Source: a virus. Taken from it: DNA of 24,136 nucleotides. The notes under the pieces were generated by a model. That model did no database searches and was not told the DNA's origin. It worked only from the letters and a program-made list of their open reading frames with translations. This document shows, in pieces, positions 9,801-16,233 of this stretch (the stretch's first letter is position 1; every line of letters begins with the position of its first letter). A program made the translations under genes and the position numbers. Where the stretch lies: the IMG/VR virus record IMGVR_UViG_3300017739_000114, positions 1 to 24,136 of that record; one strand, 5' to 3'.

Positions 9801-11129
9801 GGATTAGGTAATGATGAAAAAGTTAAAGTTCAACACATATTAAGTAGACTTATTCCTAACATACCTACTACTGCTTTTACTGCTCCTTTGTTTGGCGAAG
9901 ACTCTAAAGTAGTTAAGTATGACCCTTTCTCTCAATCTTTTGGTTCTCAAAAAATATTAAAAGCTATGAGACAAATGCAAGACCCGGAAAATAAAAAAGC
10001 AAAATATGGTGCAGATTTTACACCTTTTGAAGCAATACTAAGTACCTTTGGTTTTAAACTTCAACCACAACAATTTACTAAATTAGTAGGCATTAGACAA
10101 CAAGAATTTAAAAGTTTATACAGTAATGCTAGACAATCATTTTACAGAATATCAAAACAATATGCAGAAGCAAAAATTTCAAAAGAAGAAGCAGAAAAAA
10201 GAGTTAATGAACTTTACACAATACTAGATAGAGCACAAAAAAAATCAGAAGCTTTATCTGCTCAATTAAAAGAAACTAGAGAAAAAAAATATGAAGGTGG
10301 GGAGGTAGAAGATGTTGCACAAGTTAAGGAAGAACCAGAAGATAGGATTAACCCTGTTACTAATGAGCCTTATAGTGTTACATCCGGTGTGAAGAAACCA
10401 GAGCAAATAGAAATAGAAGCAGAAGAAAGACAAGGTTTTAACTCTGGTGGAAATGCAGAAAAAAAAGAAATAGACTTAAACTTAGAAGAAAGACGTGAAA
10501 GGATTGATAAAACTTATAAAGATAAACCTTATTTTAAAAACATACCTCTTGATTCACTAGGAGACACAGGAGAAAATACAGTAAGTTCTTATAAATTTGC
10601 AGATAGATACACACTAGGAAAGAAAAACGAAAGAATTGCACTTCCAGATAGTGCTATACGTTTTGTAAATATTATTTTTAACGCATCTAAAGTTTTAGGT
10701 CACAACGACAAAAAAGCTTTAGCAATAGCAACTCAAGCTGCTGCAGAAACTGGGTACGGTGCAAAACCGGGTGCTAATTTGTTTGGTATTAAAGCTAGAG
10801 AAGGAGAACCTTATCAAGAAGTAACTACACATGAAGAAAAAGCCAACGGCAGAAAAAAAGAAACTCATAAATTTTATGATTTATCTAATGGAACAATCCA
10901 AGATAATATTAACAAATACACACAGACTATAACAAGAGAATATCCTTTATTTTGGAAAAGTCTTGATACAGAATCTTACTCTGAAGCCGTAAAACATTTA
11001 CAAGACATAAACAGAGGTGGTTATAGAAAAGAAAACACTGGTTATGCTACTGATAAAAATTATTTAAAAAAACTAGGTGACATAAATAAAGGTGTTAAAG
11101 AAAGAATAGGCTATAATGATACTCTATAG
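6804..11129 (+). CDS. Giant internal virion / DNA-ejection protein with C-terminal glucosaminidase-like lysozyme domain
   Basis: A 1441-residue protein. Residues 83-157 are a Gly/Ala-rich hydrophobic stretch (YLGAAVVADPIGYIPILGWG, then GAGMGGAYGGAAY and GGVLGLGGAGI), and a second lies near 242-290. The centre carries WNPVVHVNNTISN (about 660-675) and FMRRFPTPFISYTYRALPL (about 822-842), motifs I recall from very large phage and polyvalent proteins. Residues 1150-1235 are a charged linker. The last 210 residues resemble the FlgJ/GH73 glucosaminidase family: ATQAAAETGYG with the probable catalytic Glu at 1315, NLFGIKA at 1325-1331 and GYATD at 1413-1417. The likely job is to form part of the channel through the envelope and cut peptidoglycan locally during DNA entry, like T7 gp16, whose lytic domain is instead N-terminal and of another fold. 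A strong AAAGGAG site precedes the start. Expression as late virion protein is inferred. Confidence 0.85.
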   Translation: MYTGKSNNRFSSNYTSDAMSEEEAKKYAMKMGMSDSLRGIQQMFGNITGNEDLLEKLKKKDQRLKKIFENPNYGDEVFKYYLGAAVVADPIGYIPILGWGKKVKTLSQAATYGAGMGGAYGGAAYVGEGENRALNTLVGATAGGVLGLGGAGILRGIQKATGNNPTFAKTLKQRQQENIEKGATKTSLGKNISEADYEELTNQAIKNIQKEKPGAGLEGNLETFYNNVGGTRIWDMAVQNWGTGLSAVAGGLGGFNAFDDGESTQAQKITAALLMSLAGGASAKVLGKITYKDKTLSEMIQAGIVDNYGLPKGYVQLTKATFGEVNELRQQFLKSAKEIATLEPDERKNVYRLMTGQINEMDNLGNFSLEARKVITKAGQEMVDAGLLDPDIFQKNMDTYLHRSYTKHVNKTGNTSDYKAAKRLKLIGDELKRRGQKLDKVISKKAYEASFKPTSKTFGRYDDYTTVLDVETVVSKNRYNKLTEKIDRKKVIRDKDYKLNKTVDDVRQWEVIRDEGDQLLLRHKNKVELRRDYTDIERKQLGEIEDAAFAVAETGRLMTNDLAVYKLYNNIAKEKKYSLDIDEFNNAIDNKLIKTEDWVEVPTDKLSGVPVAKFGTLAGKYVPTEIYDDLTKIQMSKEAGGAVLRNYLAINRVWKKSKTAWNPVVHVNNTISNVILYDLAGAKYRFMHRGFKELSKGIEGDESARLYNLAKANGVFDSDLLSRELTDQTKDVMDSALKNLSDELNPEIIGAQKYSLETFNKLSSKGYDMSLGKLDNFYQLEDQAFRMGLFMDRMAKGMKPQEAAADAKKWFIDYDINAPFINFMRRFPTPFISYTYRALPLLAEAAIKRPWKYAKWAGLAYGLNEVGKGKVPFAEYFSDDPDFGRFQEEIGNEETERLLMRENLRNKLFGVPFMPDTLIKTPFASGRDKETPLYLDVRRFIPGGDVFAVGDKGIGIPIGFGKSLKLPEVITPNFGAPGEVFFPLLTGVDPFTLQKIDGLGLGNDEKVKVQHILSRLIPNIPTTAFTAPLFGEDSKVVKYDPFSQSFGSQKILKAMRQMQDPENKKAKYGADFTPFEAILSTFGFKLQPQQFTKLVGIRQQEFKSLYSNARQSFYRISKQYAEAKISKEEAEKRVNELYTILDRAQKKSEALSAQLKETREKKYEGGEVEDVAQVKEEPEDRINPVTNEPYSVTSGVKKPEQIEIEAEERQGFNSGGNAEKKEIDLNLEERRERIDKTYKDKPYFKNIPLDSLGDTGENTVSSYKFADRYTLGKKNERIALPDSAIRFVNIIFNASKVLGHNDKKALAIATQAAAETGYGAKPGANLFGIKAREGEPYQEVTTHEEKANGRKKETHKFYDLSNGTIQDNINKYTQTITREYPLFWKSLDTESYSEAVKHLQDINRGGYRKENTGYATDKNYLKKLGDINKGVKERIGYNDTL

Positions 11130-11364
11130 AGAAAAAGATTTAGATGCTGCTTACAGAATAGACTGTAAAGCTCGTACTCGTAATAACATGCCTTGGGTAA
11201 AACGAGAAGAATTCCGAACTATCTATGAAGACTTAATGGATTTATATATGATACAACTTAGTCCTACACAACTTTTAGAAGTTGAAGATATTCCAGAAAC
11301 AGTATTAGACTCGTTAAAAGGAATATTAAATAAAAGTTTACATTTTGACCCAGAGGAAAAATAA
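11116..11364 (+). CDS. Small conserved hypothetical protein
   Basis: An 82-residue soluble protein starting MILYREKDLDAAYRIDCKAR, with WVKREEFRTIYEDLMDLYM in the middle. It is charged and mostly helical, with no signal peptide or membrane segment. The start lies inside the 3' end of the giant virion gene (14-base overlap), with a modest TAGG upstream. The stop overlaps the next start in a TAATG arrangement. I do not recognise a characterised family. Its position between the lysozyme-bearing virion protein and two membrane proteins suggests a late role in particle assembly or lysis. Confidence 0.75.
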   Translation: MILYREKDLDAAYRIDCKARTRNNMPWVKREEFRTIYEDLMDLYMIQLSPTQLLEVEDIPETVLDSLKGILNKSLHFDPEEK

Positions 11365-11798
11365 TGGGTTTTCCTTTTGAAATAATTACTATGCTTGGTT
11401 CTACTGTTCTTAGTGGAGTTATGAGTATCTGGGCTGAAAGTAGAAAGGCAAAAGCAGAAGAACAAAAGCTACTTATTTCTAGAGGTGAGTTTGAAATGAA
11501 AGCTGTAGCTGCTGCTCGTAACGTAGACAACGTAGGCTTTCAATGGACCAGAAGAATTATCGCACTAACTGCTATCTTTGCCATTGTAGTATTCCCAAAA
11601 CTAGTTGCAGTTTTTGCTCCAGATATTTTAGTAACTGTAGGTTACACTCAATTTAAACCCGGATTTCTATTCTTTACTCAAGATGTAGAAGTATTTAAAT
11701 GGATAACATTTGAGGGCTTAGTAATAACTCAGTTAGATACAAACCTAGTATCGGCTATTATCGGTATGTACTTCGGTGGTAGTTTAGTAAAACGATGA
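11364..11798 (+). CDS. Small multi-pass membrane protein, candidate holin
   Basis: A 144-residue protein. It has a hydrophobic N-terminus (about 4-23), a charged helical part rich in Lys, Glu and Ala (25-55), then WTRRIIALTAIFAIVVFPKL (about 61-80), a hydrophobic continuation to about 93, and a C-terminal segment near 122-142 ending MYFGGSLVKR. That gives two to three membrane segments. I recall near-identical proteins (WTRRIIALTA-FAI and a GLYFGGSLVKR end) in many marine phages, usually unnamed or called holin-like. The gene begins with TAATG coupling to the 82-residue gene, with AGAGGA upstream, and overlaps the next gene by ATGA. A holin role is a reasonable guess from size, topology and neighbours only. 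Confidence 0.75.
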   Translation: MGFPFEIITMLGSTVLSGVMSIWAESRKAKAEEQKLLISRGEFEMKAVAAARNVDNVGFQWTRRIIALTAIFAIVVFPKLVAVFAPDILVTVGYTQFKPGFLFFTQDVEVFKWITFEGLVITQLDTNLVSAIIGMYFGGSLVKR

Positions 11799-12082
11799 AA
11801 GGATTAGACTATATAGGCATAATAGAAACAATAGGCATACCCATGGTGGGTGCTATTGGCATGGGTTACTTAGTATGGCTAGTAGTAAAGTTTTTGATGG
11901 CGGATATTCATAAAAAATTAGATACCCAACATCAAATGATTGTTGCCTTGATAGATAGAATCAGGCAAATGGATAATGATATGATTCGGATTGATGCCAT
12001 GTGTAGAGCTGCAATGGGTCTAGACCCTGACGTTAGCCGAATAGCCAGAGCAGACGGTCAAAAAGACCAACGTAAAGACTAA
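11795..12082 (+). CDS. Small single-pass membrane protein with coiled coil
   Basis: A 95-residue protein with one hydrophobic segment at about 8-34 (IIETIGIPMVGAIGMGYLVW and on), followed by a helical cytoplasmic or periplasmic part at 35-70 with IDRIRQMDNDMIRIDAM. It has a short basic/acidic tail ending GQKDQRKD. It starts within the end of the previous gene (ATGA overlap). Similar small proteins ending in a D-RIARA/K-D-RKD tail occur in marine phages as I recall, with no proven function. Together with the preceding membrane gene it looks like a lysis-associated pair (holin with antiholin or spanin), but this is inferred from layout. It is the last gene of the plus-strand arm of normal size. 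Confidence 0.75.
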   Translation: MKGLDYIGIIETIGIPMVGAIGMGYLVWLVVKFLMADIHKKLDTQHQMIVALIDRIRQMDNDMIRIDAMCRAAMGLDPDVSRIARADGQKDQRKD

Positions 12083-12102
12083 CCATAAAAAATTTATCAG
12101 GT

Positions 12103-12124
12103 GCTGAATGCTTTGTCATTCGGT
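12103..12124 (+). other. Short hairpin between the membrane genes
   Basis: GCTGAATG (12103-12110) pairs with CATTCGGT (12117-12124) around a 6-base loop, including two G-U pairs on the plus strand. A run of five T's follows only about 10 bases later, so it is a poor intrinsic terminator. It may instead separate or modulate translation of the small ORF that follows. Confidence 0.4.
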
Positions 12125-12154
12125 AGAATTAACTATTTTTAATTGAGGAGAAAA

Positions 12155-12238
12155 GTGGACAAACAAGATGTCTGCATTTTATGCATTCTTTTTTGGATAA
12201 CTATAACTGTAGTTTATAGTTCAGTAATAGCTATCTAA
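12155..12238 (+). CDS. 27-residue single-pass membrane microprotein
   Basis: A GTG-start ORF that begins (M)DKQDVCILC and continues as an almost unbroken hydrophobic stretch (ILFWITITVVYSSVIAI) to TAA at 12236-12238. A very good ribosome binding site, GAGGAG at 12145-12150, lies 4 bases before the GTG, and the region is otherwise empty. This is the evidence that it is translated. It has the size and shape of tiny phage membrane proteins that modulate holins or the envelope, but no homologue is known to me. It ends 3 bases before the stop codon of the opposing gene. Confidence 0.5.
   Translation: MDKQDVCILCILFWITITVVYSSVIAI
12200..12220. other. Inverted repeat at the convergence point
   Basis: ACTATAA (12200-12206) and TTATAGT (12214-12220) form a 7-bp dyad, extendable inward with a one-base bulge, inside the microprotein ORF and 22 bases from the convergence of the two arms. 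Neither strand has a T-run after it, so it does not look like a standard terminator. Confidence 0.3.
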
Positions 12239-12241
12239 AAA

Positions 12242-12454
12242 TTATTTAACTTTACTTTGTAATTGTTCGTGAAGAGGAGCAACGGCATTCTTTACGTGTG
12301 TGATTAGTACTTTAATTTTTTCTTTTTCAGGAAAATTAAAAATTTTATCTATATCTTTATCTTTTAAAAAAGATAGCTCAGTAATATAATTATTATTTTT
12401 ATCAACTACTAATTTCCAACTAATTAAGTTTCCTTCTGTTTTATTCTTCGTCAT
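12242..12454 (-). CDS. Small hypothetical protein at the end of the nrd operon
   Basis: A 70-residue, charged, soluble protein beginning MTKNKTEGNLISWKLVVDKN and ending in a helical part with LITHVKNAVAPLHEQLQ. No family is recognised and there is no membrane segment or metal-binding motif. It starts inside the last codons of nrdB (14-base overlap) and is the last gene of the minus-strand arm. Its only link with ribonucleotide reductase is operon position. Confidence 0.65.
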   Translation of the reverse strand: MTKNKTEGNLISWKLVVDKNNNYITELSFLKDKDIDKIFNFPEKEKIKVLITHVKNAVAPLHEQLQSKVK

Positions 12455-13424
12455 TACTTACTCCTACAAATTTTATTTGGTCTTGTCTTCCTCTAAGACC
12501 TGCTTTCATATAAGAAGTAGCTCTACCTTCAAAAAAGTTTTGATGCTCTACTCCAGTAACTTCATCAATCCAACCTAAAGGATTTTCTCTTTGGTCATAA
12601 TTAGTTTTTAAACCAAGTTGTAATAATCTTCTATCTGCAATATATCTATTGTAAGCATACATGTCTTTTTTAGTAAGACCTTCTAAATCGCCCATGTTAA
12701 ATACTAAATCTAAAAACTTATCTTCAAGTTTTACCATGTGTCTACATATTTCGTATATTTCTTTTTTAAAATCATCTGTCCATATATCTAAGTTTTCTTG
12801 AATAAACTCTCTAAAAAGTTTAGTCATTGCTTCAACGTGCATTGATTCATCTCTTATAGAATAAGTAACTATTTGACCCATGCCTTTCATTTTACCGAAC
12901 CTTGGAAAGTTTAATAAGATTGCAAAACTACTAAAAAGTTGTAGTCCTTCGGTAAAGGCTGAGTAGACTGCTAAAGTCTTAGCAATACTTCTTTTATCAG
13001 AACGTACAGTTTTTAACTCACTTATGTATTCATGTTTATTAGACATCTCTTCGTATTCTGCAAAAGCTTTATATTCTATCTCAGGCATACCTACAGTATC
13101 TAACAAAAGACTGTAAGCATCTTGGTGAATTGCTTCCATATTAGCAAAAGAACCCATCATCATTCTAGCTTCTGGTTTTCTAAATATTCTCATATATCTA
13201 TCTATGTACCCCGAAGCAACATCAACATCTGATTGAGTGAACAATCTAAATATTTGCGTTAGTAGGTTCTTTTCTTTATCTGTAATATCTTGCCAGTCTT
13301 TAACATCTGTGTGTAATGGTACAGACTCTGGCATCCAATGCATTTGATTTTGGAGTTTGTAATAATCATACATCCAAGGATAATCAAAAGGTTTATAGTA
13401 TTCTCTAGTTTTTAATAGGCTCAT
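12441..13424 (-). CDS. nrdB: Ribonucleoside-diphosphate reductase, small (beta) subunit, class I
   Basis: A 327-residue protein of the ferritin-like class I R2 family, which holds the metal centre and tyrosyl radical used by NrdA to make deoxynucleotides. The metal ligands are visible: D66 (31 residues before the next ligand, as in E. coli), E97 and H100 in MEAIHQDAY, E159 in FTEGLQ, and E193 and H196 in RDESMH. Y104, four residues after H100, matches radical Tyr122 of E. coli, so a standard tyrosyl-radical enzyme is expected. The acidic C-terminus (SNDEE) probably docks on NrdA. The start codon directly abuts the nrdA stop. Two genes side by side on the same transcript fit stoichiometric production. 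Recognition is secure; the exact subclass is less so. Confidence 0.95.
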   Translation of the reverse strand: MSLLKTREYYKPFDYPWMYDYYKLQNQMHWMPESVPLHTDVKDWQDITDKEKNLLTQIFRLFTQSDVDVASGYIDRYMRIFRKPEARMMMGSFANMEAIHQDAYSLLLDTVGMPEIEYKAFAEYEEMSNKHEYISELKTVRSDKRSIAKTLAVYSAFTEGLQLFSSFAILLNFPRFGKMKGMGQIVTYSIRDESMHVEAMTKLFREFIQENLDIWTDDFKKEIYEICRHMVKLEDKFLDLVFNMGDLEGLTKKDMYAYNRYIADRRLLQLGLKTNYDQRENPLGWIDEVTGVEHQNFFEGRATSYMKAGLRGRQDQIKFVGVSNDEE

Positions 13425-15317
13425 TTATCCCTCACAAGCAATACATTCCACATCATCTAAACGAACACGTGGAATTTTGGTGTTAACATTTTCTACATTT
13501 CTGGCTGCGTTAGTTCTAAAATAATATAAAGATTTTAGTTTATGCATACCATACCAATGCACATCACTCACATATTGCATGTATTCATCATGCACATCTT
13601 GAGCTTCAGTAGCACTTGGTAAATTAAAAAACAAATTTACTGACTGGGCTTGACAGATAAACTCTTGCCTTTTATAAGCATGTTCTATCAACCAAATCTG
13701 ATTCAGTTCATTTGCAGTTTTAAAAATTTCTTTTTCTTCAATAGTAAGAATATCTAAGTCTTGAACAGAACCCTCATTACTTACTATAGCTTTCCATATA
13801 CTTTCAAGTTCTTCTCCTTTTAAACCTTTACTACGTAATACTTTTTCTAAGTATTTATTTTTTACTTGATAACTACCAGATAAAGTTTTATGAGTAAAAA
13901 CGTTTGCTCGATAAGGTTCTATCGAGGGAGACGTACCAGAACATATAATGCTACTACTAGCATTGGGAGCAATGGCAAGTAGATGAGCATTACGCATACC
14001 AGAACCAGATACATCAGGAGCTTCACCCCTGATATCAGCAAGTTCTTGACTAGCTTTTTTAGCTTTGGTTTTAATATCTTTAAATGTTTGATAATTAAAT
14101 CCCGTAGCTTGGATTCCTTCAAAAGGTATACCGTTTGATTGTAGATAGGCATGAAAACCCATTGCACCCAAACCCAAGGAACGTTCTCGATAAGCCGAGT
14201 AAGCTGCTTTTTCATAACCTTCTTTTCCTTCTTTAACATAATTTTTAAAACGTTTAAAATTAGCACTGTACTCGCCTAATTGCTCTGTGTCAATAGCGTT
14301 ATCAATAAAATGTTGTATAACATTATCTAACATAGTTATTAAATCTCTTATAAAATCTTTATCTTCTTTCCAAGTATCGTAGTGTTCTAAATTTACACTA
14401 GACAAACAACACACTGCGGTTCTTTCTTCGTCAGTTGCTAAAGTTATCTCTGAACATAAATTACTTTGTCTTATTTTTAAACCTAAATCTTTCTGTCCTT
14501 GTGGTAAATGTTCATTACAAGTGTCGATATTAATTAAGTAAGGCTCTCCAGTTTCTGCCCTAGCATTAATTAACTGCCACCAAAGAGAACGAGCATTGAC
14601 AGTTTTTACTGCTTCATTACTTTTAGGGTCTATTAATCTAAAGTTATCATCTTCTTCTACGGCTTTTAAAAACTCATTAGTAAGATTAATACCATTATGT
14701 AAGTTTAAATTCTTTCTGTTTATATCTCCACCAGATTCTTTTCGCATGTTGATAAACTCTTCAATCTCTGGATGAGATATATCCATGTAAGCAGCATAGC
14801 TACCTCTTCTAGTTACCCCCTGATTAAAGGCTAACATTTGCGAATCAACTACATGTATGAATGGAATTGAACCAGTAGAACGACTGCCGCTAGAAGTAGA
14901 TACACCGTTACTCCTAATATCTCCCCAATATCCACCAATGCCTCCACCTGCACTAGCCAACCAAATGTTTTCGTCATAGTGAGCAGATAAACCAGAACGG
15001 CTATCAGGTACGTAATTAAGGAAACAGCTAATAGGTAACCCACGACTTGTTCCCCCGTTACTAAGTATAGGAGTGCTAAACATGAACCAACCATCGGAAC
15101 AGTAGTTATACAATCTCTGAGCCAACTCGAAGTCAGTGTGTTTTTTATATGTTGCTGCAAATACTGCAGCCCTTGCAAAAGATTCTTGTGCATGTGTTTC
15201 TTCCTCCCAGAAGTATCTATCTTTTAAAGTGTCTAGACTAAATTTGTCTAGTTTCTTTTCTTTATTGTAATTAATATTGATGCCTAAATAAGGCTTTTCT
15301 CCAATCTTATCATCCAT
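13425..15317 (-). CDS. nrdA: Ribonucleoside-diphosphate reductase, large (alpha) subunit, class I
   Basis: A 630-residue protein that reduces ribonucleotides to deoxyribonucleotides with NrdB. It shows C98 in LPISCFLNY, the active-site trio N286, C288 and E290 in SNLCSEI, and C303 in AVCCLSSVNL (partner of C98). It also has the paired radical-transfer tyrosines Y598-Y599 in LYYFRTN, and a C-terminal redox pair C625/C628 (ECIACEG) that reloads the active site from thioredoxin or glutaredoxin. It is shorter than E. coli NrdA (761), and the N-terminal ATP-cone allosteric domain appears to be absent, so overall activity control by dATP may be lost. It overlaps the DUF3310 gene by 8 bases and abuts nrdB. 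The ribosome binding site is weak, suggesting coupling. Confidence 0.95.
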   Translation of the reverse strand: MDDKIGEKPYLGININYNKEKKLDKFSLDTLKDRYFWEEETHAQESFARAAVFAATYKKHTDFELAQRLYNYCSDGWFMFSTPILSNGGTSRGLPISCFLNYVPDSRSGLSAHYDENIWLASAGGGIGGYWGDIRSNGVSTSSGSRSTGSIPFIHVVDSQMLAFNQGVTRRGSYAAYMDISHPEIEEFINMRKESGGDINRKNLNLHNGINLTNEFLKAVEEDDNFRLIDPKSNEAVKTVNARSLWWQLINARAETGEPYLINIDTCNEHLPQGQKDLGLKIRQSNLCSEITLATDEERTAVCCLSSVNLEHYDTWKEDKDFIRDLITMLDNVIQHFIDNAIDTEQLGEYSANFKRFKNYVKEGKEGYEKAAYSAYRERSLGLGAMGFHAYLQSNGIPFEGIQATGFNYQTFKDIKTKAKKASQELADIRGEAPDVSGSGMRNAHLLAIAPNASSSIICSGTSPSIEPYRANVFTHKTLSGSYQVKNKYLEKVLRSKGLKGEELESIWKAIVSNEGSVQDLDILTIEEKEIFKTANELNQIWLIEHAYKRQEFICQAQSVNLFFNLPSATEAQDVHDEYMQYVSDVHWYGMHKLKSLYYFRTNAARNVENVNTKIPRVRLDDVECIACEG

Positions 15318-15549
15318 TTTGTGTCTCTAATATTGTTAATAGTTTTTTCTCGTACCATTCGGCTTTCTTTAAATCCTCAATACCGTTTTTATATTTAAAT
15401 CTCCAACGATATTTAAGTGAGTTTCCTCGTAAATATCCAACAAACTCATCGTGAGTTAGCATAGACTCAATAGCATCTATACATTCTATGCTTCCTTTAT
15501 TGTAATGTTCTGGTTGATTTATTATATCATTTATTGTTTTAGGTTTCAT
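15310..15549 (-). CDS. DUF3310-family phage protein
   Basis: A 79-residue protein when started at the ATG at 15549. It has the family's signature: HYN (15-17), IECIDAI (21-27), GYLRGN (39-44 region), KYRWR (46-50) and EDLKKAEWY (58-66). DUF3310 proteins are widespread in phages, often annotated as nucleotide-kinase-like, and their function is unproven. I prefer this start over the upstream ATG at 15618 because AGAGGAA lies 8 bases before it. The overlap with the preceding gene is then only 11 bases rather than 80, and the family begins near this point. It lies between the resolvase and nrdA, in the DNA metabolism operon. Confidence 0.9.
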   Translation of the reverse strand: MKPKTINDIINQPEHYNKGSIECIDAIESMLTHDEFVGYLRGNSLKYRWRFKYKNGIEDLKKAEWYEKKLLTILETQNG

Positions 15550-15976
15550 TTTTAAATTCCTCTGGTAATGTGTGTTCTGAATACCACTTAAAGTTATTCT
15601 TTTCAGCCCATTCAGCATGGCTTCTTTTAGTTCCGTCTTTTCTCCTTTTAGCCTGTGGCATAGGAGATGTAGGACTAGAAAATAAAAATATTAATTCTTG
15701 ATTTTCTTTTAAACTTTTTCTAATCCAAACATATTTATTATATTCGTTGTAATCCCAAAATCTTCCTTTAGCTTCTAATAAGTATTCTATATCGTTAATA
15801 ACTTTAGTAAAGTCAGGCTCATAGTTATGTTCAACAATATAAGAAATCTTATCGCTATGGTGACTCCAATCTTTTAATATTGAAGTGTGTAGATTATATT
15901 CCCATTTAGAGTCATATCCTTTTGGAGTGTTTTTCTCTACAGGTCTTACCTTTCTAGGCTTTCGATAACCCCTCAT
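15539..15976 (-). CDS. Endonuclease I-like Holliday junction resolvase (T7 gp3 type)
   Basis: A 145-residue protein, almost the length of T7 endonuclease I (149). The catalytic PD-(D/E)XK residues line up: E26 (SKWEYNL), D55 (YEPDF), E68 and K70 (LLEAKG). The C-terminal half has the family pattern of a hydrophobic strand (LIFLFSS), a basic segment (AKRRKDGTKRSHAEWAEKN) and a final aromatic strand. In T7 this enzyme resolves branched DNA and helps break down host DNA, and here it sits beside the exonuclease and polymerase. It overlaps the upstream gene by 4 bases (ATGA) and the DUF3310 gene by 11. Confidence 0.9.
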   Translation of the reverse strand: MRGYRKPRKVRPVEKNTPKGYDSKWEYNLHTSILKDWSHHSDKISYIVEHNYEPDFTKVINDIEYLLEAKGRFWDYNEYNKYVWIRKSLKENQELIFLFSSPTSPMPQAKRRKDGTKRSHAEWAEKNNFKWYSEHTLPEEFKNET

Positions 15977-16233
15977 AAGAAATCCTGTAACTTTATTTTT
16001 TCTAACTTTTTAGTTCTACTTAATTTTTTAATTTTTTTAGAAAACCATTTTTCTGTATACGCCGAAAGAAATAATTTACCATTCGCATACACATATTTTT
16101 CTTCTGGTACTAAAGTATGATAGTTTTGTAAGTTAACTTTACTAGCTTCTTCTTTAGGTAATAAACTTTTTACCCATTCAACAACTAACAGTTTAGCTTT
16201 TTTCCTAATTAATTTAGATTTTTTACCACTCAT
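15973..16233 (-). CDS. Lysine-rich small hypothetical protein
   Basis: An 86-residue basic protein starting MSGKKSKLIRKKAKLLVVEW. It has a helical first half (WVKSLLPKEEASKVNLQNY) and a basic end (KWFSKKIKKLSRTKKLEKIK). The charge would suit nucleic-acid binding, but no fold is recognised. I recall similar proteins (A-KLLVEWV-SLL-EEEA) in marine phages as conserved unknowns. It is linked by 4-base overlaps to both the exonuclease upstream and the resolvase downstream, so it is probably co-translated with them. Confidence 0.75.
   Translation of the reverse strand: MSGKKSKLIRKKAKLLVVEWVKSLLPKEEASKVNLQNYHTLVPEEKYVYANGKLFLSAYTEKWFSKKIKKLSRTKKLEKIKLQDFL

Noticed and set aside
11223-11530. Two minus-strand ORFs over the small late genes
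   Set aside because: They oppose two genes joined by TAATG coupling, and no ribosome binding site is seen.
12083-12154. Hairpin 12103-12124 as the terminator of the late operon
   Set aside because: The T-run is about 10 bases beyond the stem and the stem includes two G-U pairs, so it is reported only as a hairpin.
14265-14293. TTGACA-17-TACAGT promoter match on the minus strand
   Set aside because: It lies inside nrdA coding sequence, the -10 box matches only 4 of 6 bases, and no gene starts nearby.
13919-15193. Two minus-strand ORFs in other frames within nrdA
   Set aside because: They are shadows of a gene whose catalytic residues are all intact.
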